A DNA stretch of 64,000 bases from Loripinus fragilis. Its lineage: Eukaryota > Mollusca > Bivalvia > Lucinida > Lucinidae. Location: NCBI GenBank assembly GCA_964019695.1, contig OZ026518.1:106860305-106924304 (forward strand), written 5' to 3'. Of the stretch, positions 21,888 to 32,251 are shown in pieces. Under the pieces are notes generated by a model. The model was given only the letters and a program-made list of their open reading frames with translations, did no database searches and was not told the DNA's origin. Position 1 is the first letter of the stretch. Each line of letters begins with the position of its first letter. The translations under genes and the position numbers were made by a program.

Positions 21888-22062
21888 TAAATAGTAGACA
21901 GAAAGATTAATATGAGTACGTGGGTCATCCAATAAAGAATGAGACTTTTTCTATAGTATAGTGAATTTACATGCTAGACTTATGAAATCTCGGACAAAGC
22001 TAGCATGTCTTTTTGGCTATTCACATGAACCATATTCGTCGAATTACACAGTTCCAACTTTT

Positions 22063-22075
22063 GTTGCTAGGCAAC
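22063..22075. promoter_or_regulatory. X-box-like site 1
   Basis: GTTGCTAGGCAAC, two GTTGC half-sites facing each other. Confidence 0.6.
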
Positions 22076-22119
22076 ATTAGAAGACTAGGCAAACATCCGT
22101 GGCCGGCTCAGTATAGGTG

Positions 22120-22133
22120 GTCACCATGGCAAC
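22120..22133. promoter_or_regulatory. X-box-like site 2
   Basis: GTCACCATGGCAAC; matches the 14-bp X-box with CCATGG centre. Confidence 0.6.
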
Positions 22134-22233
22134 AGGTTAAATTAAATCGTTTATTTTTCTATGAATACTTATATATTCTCATGCAATATATCTATAACCA
22201 AAAGCAGAAAGTAATGTTTCAGAGTCTTGAGCT

Positions 22234-22247
22234 GTTTCCATGGAAAC
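22234..22247. promoter_or_regulatory. X-box-like site 3
   Basis: GTTTCCATGGAAAC, a perfect palindrome. Confidence 0.6.
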
Positions 22248-22426
22248 AAAGCTTAAAAAATCAGGTTTTTAAGAAAAAACTGGTATTTTCTACTGACATC
22301 ATGACTTATAACGGTAATATCAAAAAGTCGAAAGCAATTTAAGTCAACATGGTTCTGTTCATCTATACCTAATTACGATCAGCTGCACGTAGCGATACAT
22401 TTGGTGGGATATCCTTCACTAACATA

Positions 22427-22440
22427 GTTACCATAGCAAC
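22427..22440. promoter_or_regulatory. X-box-like site 4
   Basis: GTTACCATAGCAAC. Confidence 0.6.
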
Positions 22441-22477
22441 GCAAAGTAGAGTGTTTATAAAAAAATCGAGGAAATCG

Positions 22478-22490
22478 GTTGCTAGGCAAC
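22478..22490. promoter_or_regulatory. X-box-like site 5
   Basis: GTTGCTAGGCAAC, identical to site 1. Confidence 0.6.
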
Positions 22491-22686
22491 CAAAATAAAG
22501 GTTATGCATAATAAGTTCTTGTTTCATTGCATTTTGTGTAACACTAAGATTGTTCAGTAGAAAAAATGATATCAAGAGGTTGAATGTTATCTATGAGCGA
22601 AAATAAATGATGTTGATTTACTGTGGGTATGCAAAAAACAGTGTAAACGTGGCCATGCATCTTCAAGTCCTTCCACAAAACATTCC

Positions 22687-22700
22687 GTTACTATGGCAAC
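22687..22700. promoter_or_regulatory. X-box-like site 6
   Basis: GTTACTATGGCAAC. Confidence 0.6.
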
Positions 22701-22924
22701 TGATCAATCACAAGCATATTAATTATATTCCTGAATTGCTAAGATGTTATACTATTAGTATGGTGAATTTTAACTAAATACACACACAGATTTTCTAACT
22801 ATGAAGAAACTCTCATTCTTTATTGGATGACCATTGTATACAGAAGTAAATAGCAAAAATAATTATGTATATTAAGTATACTAAAGACAAATGAAAAAGG
22901 ATGATACAATAGTAAGTAGATAGC

Positions 22925-23095
22925 GTTTATTAATCGTTCCATTTGAAATATGGGATTTATAAACTGAGGGAGGTGGTAAATCTGATAAAGAAACGAGTGC
23001 GCTTGCGCACGAGTTTCTTTATGGGATTGACCACCTCCCGAGGTTTATAAATCCCATATTTTAAATGGAACAATTTAATAAACTGTATATTACAT
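22925..23095. repeat. Long imperfect hairpin
   Basis: CGTTCCATTTGAAATATGGG...GGAGGTGGT and AAAGAAACGAGTGCGC are mirrored by GCGCACGAGTTTCTTT, ACCACCTCC and CCCATATTTTAAATGGAAC; arms of about 75 bp, loop near the GCGC. Confidence 0.85.
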
Positions 23096-23797
23096 GTATT
23101 CTGCTTGAACTGCTTGCTCAAATCAAGAAAATACTACGGTTTGGGAGGTGGTAAAACTAGCGGGATCATGGCATGTCTAATTCTAACACGAGTAGTAATA
23201 CATCAGCTAGCTGTTCCCTGGAAGTTCGCCATTTTGGATATCTTCTTCATCGAGTCCACCTCAGAATTTCAAACGTCTGTAACTTTTTTATTAGTGAACG
23301 AAAACATAAAGTGCGTAGTCATTTTCTTAGTTAGTTCATAAAGAACATTTTGGTACTAAAATTGTGATTTTCTAGAATTTTTCGTTTTTGTTCCTTGATC
23401 CTCCAGTTTCAGTGTTGGAAGACAGAAACATTATGCAACGTCATCGTATGTGCAAATGACGTCATTTGTTAATGTTTGTGATGTCAAAAGTGCAGAGAAG
23501 CGTTATGCTTGTTTAAAAAATGTAAATAATAAAATGAAAATAAATAAGACATGCGTTTTATCTCATCGATGCCTTGGGTCACCTATGGTCAGGAAAAAGG
23601 AGTTCCGGCTAAAGGGATTTATTTCCCTAGAGGAAATAAATCTTTCTAGACAAAAACAAAATTACGGATTTTATTTGTTTGATAAATCATGATATTTACC
23701 CGCCAAACATGTAATATATAAGTATATATTAAACTAAGAAGTATAATAATGACTATGAAAAAAAGATAAGTACAAGACTGCTATTATGGCTACCCAT

Positions 23798-23885
23798 AAT
23801 AATTTCAAAAGTATTCAAAACTTAACTTTAAATTTTTCAATGTTGTTAGAAATAGAAAATGATGTCATGATCTAAAAAAGGGTTA
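23798..23885. repeat. Right half of TTAACCCTTTACTCCATA MITE
   Basis: AAAAGTATTCAAAACTTAAC, AATGATGTCATGATCTAAA and terminal GGGTTAA match 46589-46816 and 57175-57393. Confidence 0.75.
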
Positions 23886-24010
23886 AAGAATCTACCTTCT
23901 GAAACCAATGACCTTGGTCTTGGTATGTAACATTGGGGATGGGGCCCTTATCAAGTTTGTTCAAATGATGATCAAAGGTTGACCTTGACCTATTTTTCAA
24001 CAAGGTGCCA
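23886..24010. repeat. Fragment of AGCTCACCTGAG-type element
   Basis: GGTATGTAACATTGGGGATG and TTCAAATGATGATC then GGTTGACCTTGACCTA match the internal units of 4441-6132. Confidence 0.72.
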
Positions 24011-24272
24011 GGTCATGAAATTTTGACTTCTTTTTTTAATTCCAAGGCTTAATGTAAGAAAATACCAACAAATTAATGTTTGTTAAGTTTTACTCAAAGG
24101 CTATTAAGCTACAGAAAACGACACAATAAAGAGAAATTCAAGTTAGATTTACCAACATGGTGGATGCTGCTATGTTGTAAAAAAAGCTTTTTAGAATAAT
24201 CTCCAACATCATTGGAGTTTTCATGCACATTTACCTTACCATATAAGCCTAGCTTCCTTTATGTGGGACTTA

Positions 24273-24341
24273 TGCAAACATTGGAGACCCTGATCAGACA
24301 CCACAGAATGGGGTGTCTACTCAGGGTCTCTACCGTTTGCT
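24273..24341. repeat. Switch-core hairpin copy 4
   Basis: Core CAGACACC / GGTGTCT; outer arms GCAAACATTGGAGACCCTGA / TCAGGGTCTC...GTTTGC. Confidence 0.85.
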
Positions 24342-25037
24342 TACAGAATGTTCTATCAAAATTTTAATTACAATGAACACTGCCACCCAACAACCCTTAG
24401 GACAGAAATGGACTGGTCCAATTGATAAGAGGGGGAAATTTCTTTCGCCTTAAATAGGTTAAAATGCAACTGATCTCATAGAACCTGTAAGCCATGGTTT
24501 ACAAGGTCCAGTGGTTTATCATCTACATCACAGCGGCTTCTGGGGTACTTATCTCATAGGAATAAAGTCACTCTTTCAATATGCAAGCACAGCTATCACA
24601 GTTGGGTTTAGGCCTAATATCTGATCTGGGCCTTTATTTACTTCCATACTTTGTGCTACTTGCCCATTTGATAAGTTACAAAATCTTATGTGCTTCACCA
24701 TATGGGCCACCTTGCGAGAAAACATGTCTTTGAGATTTTTGACCAGGTCATACTCCCTACACAGACTAGCTAGAATGTTGAAATTATGTATGAAGCAAGT
24801 CTAGATATGCTTTGCAAGAAGCAGATAACAATAGAACTGATCAGAATATGCAGGCTGGTCTGTGTTGTTGTTTTTCGCATGCAACAAAATCATGTTTACT
24901 CATGATAAGGAGCATGTATTGAGGTACATAAATATTTACCGAATTAGGATTCAAGAATTTCATTTGTTTGGCTCAAAAATTGCATTGACCGTGGACAAGT
25001 ATCATTATAATTCGAGTATTTGTTTCTTTAACATCAG

Positions 25038-25108
25038 AGGTTCTAGAGAACGGAGAAATTCAAGAAGAGTATGATGATGTAGCAACAATCAAGGCAGAAA
25101 ATAATCAG
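25038..25108 (+). CDS. FYB1: FYB1-like adaptor, exon with EEYDDV motif
   Basis: A 71-bp exon after AACATCAG, donor GTAGGC. It takes two bases of a split codon and ends at phase 0. The product is EVLENGEIQEEYDDVATIKA followed by ENNQ. YDDV preceded by acidic residues is the motif by which vertebrate ADAP binds the SH2 domain of SLP-76 once phosphorylated. The match of motif and of surrounding acidic context is one of the best family indicators in the window. Confidence 0.87.
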
Positions 25109-25414
25109 GTAGGCTTATTGTTCTAAATTTACAAACTTTAGGTTGCCATACACAAGTGGTCATTTCATATAAAATGGCTGTTAGTGTAAGATTGTGTCCT
25201 TATAAATTAATTAATTTCTATTAGATATTGAGAAGCTGAGCAACACACAGGTTTAATGCATAAATGCATTAACCCTTTCCTTCATGAATATTCATGCTAA
25301 GCGCCACCAACTATGAATAATTAATATATAAATAAACTTTCATTTTGTCCACAGAACAAAGAAATTACTTGTCAGGTCCACTTGTGTAGGATCATATCTG
25401 ATCATATTTTCATA

Positions 25415-25485
25415 AGCAAACAGAATAGACCTTGATCATGCAGCTCTTACAAGAGCTGCTTGATCGGGGCCTGCGCTGTTTGCAA
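25415..25485. repeat. Switch-core hairpin copy 5
   Basis: Core GATCATGCAGCTCTT / AAGAGCTGCTTGATC; outer arm GCAAACAGAATAGACC / GGCCTGCGCTGTTTGC. Confidence 0.87.
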
Positions 25486-25624
25486 AAGTGCTAAAAGATG
25501 TCGTTTTGAGGTAAAGGGTTAAACCTGTGAAATGTATAGCATCTTTAAGTCCTCAAAATCTTAAATAATACATATACACATGTTAATCATATCATTTTTT
25601 CCTTATTATATTTACTGTTTTGTA

Positions 25625-25955
25625 TTACATGATGTTGCATCTGGGAGTGATATAATACCATGTATTAAAATTGCTAAACCACTAGTGGTTTACATATTTA
25701 GTATTACTTTGCAATGATGTCTATAATAAAGTTGTGTACATTATGACAAAACTTAACATTGTCTGGCGGAAATGCATTTTCAAAGTAATTTTTGTGTCAT
25801 ATGATAAAAAAGAATTTAAAATTCATGCTCATTGCCTGTTTTATTGAATTCATTGCAAAAAGTGATAAAATGCTTGACAAGTGTCGCATTTTATCTTTTT
25901 TACCCAACTGTTTAGTAAATTCAATAAAACATAAGCACTCATATAGATTCTTCAT
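25625..25955. repeat. Long fold-back repeat, copy 2, abutting the 25969 exon acceptor
   Basis: Matches 11637-11995: GTGATATAATACCATG, TTTTATTGAATTCATTGCAA and AAATTCAATAAAACATAAGC. It continues to ACTCATATAGATTC, just before the pyrimidine tract of the exon. Confidence 0.75.
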
Positions 25956-25968
25956 TTTTTTCTTTCAG

Positions 25969-26006
25969 AGAGACAGTGGCGGAGAACTTTATGAAGCTCT
26001 GCCAGA
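25969..26006 (+). CDS. FYB1: FYB1-like adaptor, 38-bp exon with LYEAL motif
   Basis: A short exon after TTTTTTCTTTCAG, donor GTAAGT, phase 0 in and phase 2 out. It encodes RDSGGELYEALP, and the split codon gives D with the next exon. ELYEAL is another acidic tyrosine motif. The end of a fold-back repeat (25625-25955) stops only about a dozen bases before the AG, so the branch-point region may be repeat-derived. Confidence 0.78.
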
Positions 26007-26639
26007 GTAAGTTGGCTGCTGAATTAAGGAATGAGTTTGTTCTATTGTTATGAATTATAAAAGCTTTGAGTGGAAAGATACATTTAAACTTAGCGGCGCA
26101 ATGTCATTAAACTTCTATAGATATCAGAAAAATTCAGGTCATTGACAAAATAATATTCCTAGGTGAGAACAAACATTATTGCATAAAATCTATGCCGCAC
26201 GCTTTTGACAGTCATGTTTCAACCGAAACAAACCCATGTATTAATAAATCAATTCATGTGCTGTTAATGCATGGAATTGGTACTTTAAATATGCTCATTC
26301 CTGGTCACTACATTTTACAATAGCTGATCTGTTTATTGCTCTTATATTATGGCTTAGCCTTGGAACACGAATATAATCAAAATGTCCAACCACCTGTTGA
26401 CAGTGAAACAGCGAACCAAAACTTACCCCTGCAGAGAAACGTGTCTGAGTTAGAAACTATTGTTCTGTATCTCCTATTTACATAATTATGGGGACAAGGG
26501 TCACATCTTAAAATGACATCAGACTGACCGCAGGTGCAGAGGCTTGAACATATGATCCCTAGTTGTTTGTGTCACATTCTAAGCATGGCAGACACATAGG
26601 CTGCATTGTCATCGTTGACTGCAGCATCACACTTTTGAA

Positions 26640-26815
26640 TTGTATTATCATAGGGCCAGTTAAGCAAAAATAAATTGTGTAAAATTGTGATTATTTTCTT
26701 ATCAATCAGTTAAAACATTTGGTTAGGGTGCTCAAAAGAACCATCTCATTGAGACGGTTCTTTTGAGTACCCACAACATATGTTTGGTTGAGATATAAAA
26801 AAATAATTTTCAGGT
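26640..26815. repeat. Hairpin MITE (AAGAACCGTCTC type), copy 2
   Basis: GCTCAAAAGAACCATCTC / GAGACGGTTCTTTTGAG with one mismatch; ACATATGTTTGGTTGAGATA follows. Confidence 0.78.
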
Positions 26816-26976
26816 ACACACTCTTATCTGGAGGCCTGAGACACATAAGCTGCATTGTCATCGTCGACTGCGGCATCACACTTCTGAATTGTGTTACATA
26901 CAAATCTGTGTTATAAGGGACTGCATGTATTCATTCATTCCTTATAAGCTGATTCTCTAAGCAGATTTTATTGTAG

Positions 26977-27175
26977 TGAGCCTGGCAATGAGCCACCACC
27001 ACCACTGCCTGGACCAAAACCTGGGGAAGCTAAACTGGAGCCACCAGAGTTACCACCCCAGCCACCACCTGAGCCACCGAGGCCTCATAAAGACCCAAAA
27101 GAAATTGAGAAGGAAAAAAAGAAGAAGGAGAAAGAAGAGAGAGAAAGAAAAGCACAGGAAGAACGAGAAGAAAAG
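26977..27175 (+). CDS. FYB1: FYB1-like adaptor, proline-rich stretch and start of charged coiled coil
   Basis: A 199-bp exon after TTTATTGTAG. Residues 1-40 are proline-rich (EPGNEPPPPLPGPKPGEAK, then PPELPPQPPPEPPRPHK); residues 41-66 are a Lys/Glu/Arg run that predicts a helix or coiled coil. In FYB1 the same order (polyproline, then charged helix, then hSH3) leads into the first hSH3 domain. The donor is weak (AAG/GTTCATG); reading on past it gives a stop within six codons, and no better GT lies inside the exon. Phase 2 in, phase 0 out. Confidence 0.87.
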
Positions 27176-27259
27176 GTTCATGTATTTTCCTTTTAGTTTA
27201 TCTTGGTTTCAGCTAGCACATGAGATTTTGGTACTTATCACGTTATGGAGTAATGAATG

Positions 27260-27312
27260 CTGAGGCCCTTCTGCATATATCCAGTCTGAACATATATGCA
27301 GAAGGGCCAGAG
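27260..27312. repeat. Hairpin GGCCCTTCTGCATATAT
   Basis: GGCCCTTCTGCATATAT and its exact complement around a short loop. Confidence 0.85.
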
Positions 27313-27454
27313 CTCTTATTGATCATATGCACCTTTTTAGATGAAGACCCAGATGAGATGACACACAACACACACTGGGGGGGGATGGCGGTTCATTAAA
27401 TATTAGTTTTTTTTGTGTTTTTTTCTTCTTCTCTTTCTTTTTTCATTGAAAACA

Positions 27455-27675
27455 TCACCGGAAGGTTATATAATTTACAGAATAGTAAACTGTGTTTCCG
27501 TGATATGTAAATTGTGTCACACAGGAATGTTGGTGATTTTGGTAAACAACTCGTCCTGCGGACTCATTGTTTACCCAGTCACCACCATTCCTTCGTGACA
27601 TAATTTTCATATCACGACAACACAGTTTACTATTCTCTATGTATTTAACTTTGCGGGCATAATCTAGTGTACAGA
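27455..27675. repeat. Imperfect fold-back element
   Basis: ACAGAATAGTAAACTGTGTT / AACACAGTTTACTATTCT outer arms, GGAATGTTGGTGA/TCACCACCATTCC inside, and GTAAACAA...TTGTTTAC at the centre. Confidence 0.82.
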
Positions 27676-28009
27676 GCAATTGAATGATTTGGAAGTTGCT
27701 GATATCTAGACAGTTGCTTTGAGTTAACCTTGGTTGAAAAGGGGTTTAATTTGTCCAATAAATAATAGACATTCATATTTATATTTAAGACATTATAAAT
27801 TGAAAATGGTGCTTAAAGATGGCAAGCTTTTTAGAAAAGCTTAAACTTGTTGTGTAGCTAATATTCAGCAACTGAATTTTAGGTTTCAAGATAATAAGCA
27901 CACCTGCTCCTACAAGCAAACACTGGGTAAACATTTGCACGTTCTCGCCAGAGATTAGTCTGCTTGCAAAGTACAGTCCTGTTCCTTTATAAAGATGTTG
28001 TATTTATCT

Positions 28010-28145
28010 TGCTAATAAATGTTAAAATGCCAACAATTGTTGGAAAATTAACATCTATGAGCAGGATAAACATTTTAACATTTATGAGCAGGATAAATTT
28101 CATGCTCAGCTGAGTTGAGCTTGAAAAAAGTTTTATAACCTCGGG
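28010..28145. repeat. Partial copy of the 12084-12309 fold-back repeat
   Basis: CCAACAATTGTTGG, GGATAAATTTCATGCTCAGC and AAGTTTTATAACCTCGGGGC. Confidence 0.68.
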
Positions 28146-28254
28146 GCCTGATCTGGATCCAAACTGTTTGACACTCGGATGTTAATCTTGAAAGATTTTT
28201 TTTTCAAAATGATGCCAAAAAATCAAGAAAATTTCCCAGCATGCAAAGAGTTAA
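28145..28254 (-). repeat. TTAACTCTTT MITE, partial
   Basis: GGCCTGATCTGGATCCAAAC then TTCCCAGCATGCAAAGAGTT; the other half of the hairpin is missing, cut at the join with the previous repeat. Confidence 0.74.
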
Positions 28255-28309
28255 AGAGCAAATGCAATAATTGCTGAATCTGATGCACTTGGTTTTGTAA
28301 CGCGACATC

Positions 28310-28622
28310 TGATTGGATAACGTCAAATGATTTCTGACAGTATAACCTGCGATATACTGTCGGAAATTGTTCGACGTCATAAATTACATCACATTTCGTT
28401 GGATGACGTACGGTTTTATGCGGCTTGCAATGCTCCAATTCGAAACTGCAGAAGTGCATTAGAATTGAAATAACCATATTCAAAATTTTCATTTGGGGAG
28501 GTATATCGTAGGATATACGTTCGAAAATCAAGTATTACAGCTCTGCTCGCACGTCACCGTAAAACTAAATTTCCGACTGTATATTGGATGATATACCTCC
28601 CCAAATGAGAATTTTGAATATT
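28310..28622. repeat. Two linked fold-back segments
   Basis: Inverted relative of 1985-2290, then a hairpin with arms ATATTCAAAATTTTCATTTG and CAAATGAGAATTTTGAATAT (about 28470-28622) enclosing GGTATATCGTAGGATATAC. Confidence 0.75.
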
Positions 28623-28624
28623 TA

Positions 28625-28826
28625 GAGCGCAGTGGCTCAGTGGTAGAGTGCTTGACTCGAGACCGAGGGGCCCCGGGTTTGAGCCTTACCGTTGTCACTG
28701 CGTTGTGGTCCTTGAGCAAGACACATTTATCCTAGCTTGGTACTGGTTTAACCCAGCAAGACCCGTCCCAATATAACTGAAAGATTGTTGATGGGACGTA
28801 AAGAATCCAATCAAACAAACAAAAAG
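28625..28826 (+). repeat. tRNA-derived SINE, family A, near full length
   Basis: GCAGTGGCTCAGTGGTAGAG, then GGGTTTGAGCC, GTTGTGGTCCTTGAGCAAGA and the AATCCAATCAAACAAAC tail. Inserted in the fold-back segment just before the 28886 exon. Confidence 0.88.
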
Positions 28827-28885
28827 AATTTTGAATACAGTTATCCCCTAATTATACGGGCTCGTCCATTTGTTTTTAACTGTAG

Positions 28886-28948
28886 GAGAAGAAGAGAGAA
28901 CAGAAGAAGAGAGAAGATGAACTAAAGAAATTAGGCAAGAATTTTAAG
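28886..28948 (+). CDS. FYB1: FYB1-like adaptor, charged helix leading into hSH3
   Basis: A 63-bp exon (21 codons, phase 0 both sides) after TTTTTAACTGTAG, donor GTAGGG. It encodes EKKREQKKREDELKKLGKNF plus K. In vertebrate FYB1 a charged EKK-rich helix ending in a KKKFK-like motif packs against the SH3 barrel, giving the 'helically extended' SH3. A tRNA-derived SINE ends about 60 bp upstream of the acceptor. Confidence 0.86.
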
Positions 28949-29084
28949 GTAGGGAATATGTCATGTCTGGTTTGCCCCCAATATGAAGAAAATGGCACAG
29001 TTGCTGAGGGATTCTTTTACATTGTAACAGTCAACACAGCCATTTTAATCACTTGTTCGACAGAATTTGAATATACATCTGGTT

Positions 29085-29500
29085 GTAACCCCGGCATTTA
29101 TGCTGAGGGGAATATAGTTTTTGTCTTTTGGTTTGTCTGTTCATATGTTAGTTTGTTTGTTTGTCCATTCGTACTTCCGTTACGACAAAATTCTGGTTAA
29201 AGTTTCTCCAGTGGTGTATATCTTAGTAACCATATATCAGAAAGCATTTCGTTTTGGACCATAGTTACCTTGGAGGGTTGGCATTTACATCATGACTCCA
29301 GATCCCAGGGCCCCTGGGTTGGGTGGGAGGTCAAATTCTAGGACACCTTTAAAAAGTAAGACAAAGTTTTGGTTAATTTCTCAAGTGGCATTTACAAGGG
29401 GTGCTCGAATGAATTGCTTATTGTCCTATATCTCGATATCCATGTGGGGCAGGATAAAAACCAATACATACCTATCTAGGTTTATTTAAGGTCTACACAA
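29085..29500. repeat. Repeat with CCCCGGCATTTATGCTGAGGGG hairpin (inference)
   Basis: The hairpin CCCCGGCATT/...GCTGAGGGG is followed by GTTTGTCTGTTC-type sequence. This arrangement (C-rich hairpin, then a short-period T/G/C tract) parallels the element at 34837-36265. Confidence 0.5.
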
Positions 29501-30086
29501 TGGTGTATAAATGTACATGTTAGACTAAGTGTAAGACACAAAATGTGCCATAATCTCATATGGAAGTTTTCAGCATTTGACCAATTTACTAAACAGATGA
29601 AAGAATAATACTTGTCCTAAATATCAAGCTAAAACTGTTGTAATCTTCAGCCAGCTTCTTTCTTTTAACTTAAATTATTGTCCATGACCTCAAACCTTTT
29701 AGAAAATGTGCAAGTTTATTTGTTTTCCCAAGCTGTGACAAGATACTGCATGATATATTTTGACAATTCATCAAATTGGAATTTGTGTTTACAATAAATC
29801 ATATATTGAAAAATCTGATGTTGAAAATCTTAAGAATTTATTTTTATTTCATGGACTATTATAATACCTTTCAGAAAAAAGAATAAAAATCTGGGGTCAC
29901 CGAACTAATTCGCTTTCAGGAGGGCCAAATTTAACCCCACCCCCACCCAATAGGTTTCATGCATAATTCAATATAAAAAGTTCTGGAATGACCATTTCGG
30001 TCCTTTTGATGATGCCATTTTACTAGTATATGAAGCAATTAAGGATTAAAATGTTAAAAAAAGACAGAAAAAACACACTGAAAATA

Positions 30087-30159
30087 GGTGCGCATCCGGG
30101 AATCGATCCAGGTCCTCTGGTTTCGTATCCGGCACACTAACCTCTAGACCACGAGGTCT
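30087..30159 (-). tRNA. tRNA-like sequence (pseudogene or SINE head)
   Basis: On the minus strand CTCGTGGTCTAGAGGTTAGT fits a tRNA A box and CCTGGATCGATTCCCGG a T arm with one mismatch. The acceptor ends do not pair and the anticodon stem is poor, so a working tRNA is unlikely. Confidence 0.35.
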
Positions 30160-30541
30160 AACCACTTATCTGAGCTACATCTATCTGTCTTTGGTACTGA
30201 GACAAAGGTCAGTAGATATTTGGACACATTTTAATGACCTTATTTTGTCAAGAAAATGTTGGAACAACGATATGCATAAAAGTATCTGAAAGCTGTGTTG
30301 ATCCGAATCCGTAAATGGTGGAAAGACAGGACCCAGACAGCTTTACCTGTTTTCTGACGCGGAAATAGTGCACATGGGATTTAGCTTCATAAGTCTTTAA
30401 TATGAGCCCTGAATTATTTGCATGAAGTTACAGAAATTGTTGCAAACCAGACTGATCATATTGTCGATATTTTTGTTGGTACTATACGTGCCTCTCAGGG
30501 CACTTTTTCTAGGGGACATAGTATTCGACATTCCGTCCGTA

Positions 30542-30815
30542 GTAGGTACCTTGTGTATGCAACTCCTCCTACAGCTTTGAAACTTTACAGGTGTTTAGGT
30601 GTGCATATTGTTTGGAGATAATCCTCAGATTATTTTTGTCACTTTTTTCACAAAATGAACTTAGTCATTTTTCCGGCCGAAGTGAATATCTAGGTATCTT
30701 GTGTATGCAACTCCTCCTACAGTTTTACTCTGATTCCTGTGAAACTTTACAGGTGTTTATGCCATGGTCTGAAGATGTGCATATTGTTTGGATATAATCC
30801 TCAGATTATTAGTCT
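30542..30815. repeat. Direct repeat of about 145 bp, two copies
   Basis: CTTGTGTATGCAACTCCTCC and AAACTTTACAGGTGTTT and GTGCATATTGTTTGGA occur in both about 30545-30650 and 30690-30810. Confidence 0.82.
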
Positions 30816-31199
30816 GTTAACTTTTTTTCACAAATTGAGTTTAGTGGCTGTTTAGGGGTTTATAAAAATTCCTATCAAGATATGAATGTGCTTAGGATAA
30901 AATTCTCAGATTAAGTATTTTTCTGTTTTGTGTAATTACTTGTTTCATGATATAGCTCATATATTAAAAGACAAACATTAAGTGGTGGGTGACATAAATT
31001 CCCTGAATTTGCTAGTTTTTCTATTAACAATACTAGTTTAATATGTGGGGAACTAGGAAATACATTCTAAATGAGAGAAATGGAGGAAAGATTTCAACAT
31101 TTTAGTATTAAAATGTTACCAAACCTTAGGGTGTTTTTGAAGAACGCATAATTAGTGATATCTAGTGGTGTTGCAATATGGACTATAAGAATCTATCAT

Positions 31200-31280
31200 G
31201 AGTGTGATGGTGGGATAGAAAAATCTGTCCTGAGGATCACCAATTGGCATCACAAGGCTTGTCGAGTGATGACAATCGGT
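31200..31280. repeat. Half of a fold-back repeat (relative of 48958-49068)
   Basis: GATAGAAAAATCTGTCCTGA and GATCACC...GGCATCACAAGGCTTG match the complete fold-back copy at 48958. Confidence 0.68.
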
Positions 31281-31283
31281 AGT

Positions 31284-31379
31284 TCAAAAGGGCTTGGTGC
31301 AGCTATAATGCTAGAAGGAAAACCAATTGCATATGCGTCATGTGCATTAACAGAAACACAACAGAGATATTCCCAATGT
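31284..31379 (+). pseudogene. Gypsy-type retrotransposon RNase H fragment
   Basis: SSKGLGAAIMLEGKPIAYAS then CALTETQQRYSQ follows the strongly conserved RNase H block of Ty3/gypsy pol (D-S-x-GLGAVL-x-Q, then PIAYASR-LT-x-E-x-RY). The catalytic Asp position is Ser and the frame ends at once, so this is a relic. Neither LTR nor other pol domains are seen next to it. Confidence 0.82.
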
Positions 31380-32076
31380 ACTAGTTTATAAGACATAGGA
31401 TACATTACAAGGGACAGATGTTTTTTTTTCCCATCCTCATACGATCAATGGATTCTTTTTCTAGCACACCATTAAATACAACATTTTTACATCAAAAAGG
31501 GCTCAAAAGAGCACCTGAATATGCTGGCATGCGCCATCTCTTTAACAGCCAGATGAAGTCGCTTGTCTTTCGATGTGCGGCTGTTTGATTTTTATCTTTC
31601 CCACGGGTGGGTACGGGGTATGTGAGATAGAATTATCTCAAACGGGTAAAAACAGCAGAAATCCCGATCTGATATGTGCAAGAAAAGATAATATTGTCTC
31701 AGGGAAACAAACTTAAGAGCTAAAAAATTGAAACTGTTTTCTTATGTCTCAATGAAACTTGCACTACGGGCACTTAAATAATCCCAACTCATGGTAATAG
31801 TCTTTTGTTGGTGTATATCTGTTTAAGGCTGTAGATGCCGTCAATCACCTCATGGAACTTTCTTCTCTTCTGTGAAATACTCAATGTACTTCATCTCAAT
31901 ATTGCTCTAGGTGTGATAAAGTAAAAAAAACCCTAAAATATATGTCATAGTTATACAAATGAACTGTCTCCAAGATACAGTTTTTGAGTAACTGAGACAT
32001 ACAAGTCATGTGCATGAACAAGGAAAACAACTTATTGAGAAATAATCAAACCTGAGATTTGTCTTTATTGTTGTAG

Positions 32077-32251
32077 ATTTCCATGTTGGATTTGACCAAG
32101 TCTGTGGGGCAGGGAACAATAAAAAGTACCACCACAAAGCCTGCCAAAAACAACTTGGCAGTACAAGAAGGGGACAAAGTTGAGATTATCAGAATGGCTG
32201 ACCCCAACCCCAAAGGGAAGTTTCTTGTTAGAATCACAGAGAGCAAAGCCG
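32077..32251 (+). CDS. FYB1: FYB1-like adaptor, hSH3 domain core
   Basis: A 175-bp exon after TTGTTGTAG, donor GTGAGT; phase 0 in, phase 1 out, 58 codons. The centre reads NLAVQEGDKVEIIRMADPNP, then KGKFLVRI. This follows the SH3 pattern of a hydrophobic strand, a GD/GE turn, then EIIR, and matches the first hSH3 of FYB1 (L-x-F-x-x-GE-x-IEIIRI-x-D, then G-K-W-L-x-R). The usual SH3 ALYDY and paired Trp are absent; Phe replaces the first Trp. Vertebrate ADAP hSH3 also lacks a normal peptide groove and has been linked to lipid binding; the role here is inferred. Confidence 0.9.

Larger units (their letters stand above)
21923..22832. mobile_element. 910-bp inverted-repeat element carrying six X-box-like sites
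   Basis: A perfect 22-bp inverted repeat bounds it (21923-21944 begins GGTCATCCAATAAAGAATGA; 22811-22832 is its complement), with weaker matching for another 12 bp. No transposase is recognisable; the open frame at 22013-22342 matches nothing I know. Six sites fitting the RFX X-box consensus RYYNYY-N(1-3)-RRNRAC lie inside. The ends recall mariner-type elements, which is only a guess. Confidence 0.85.

Noticed and set aside
22013..22342. Possible 109-residue gene inside the X-box element
   Set aside because: No family resemblance; the frame merely passes through the X-box palindromes of a repeat.
30087..30159. Functional tRNA gene
   Set aside because: A box and T arm fit, but acceptor and anticodon stems do not pair; kept only as tRNA-like.
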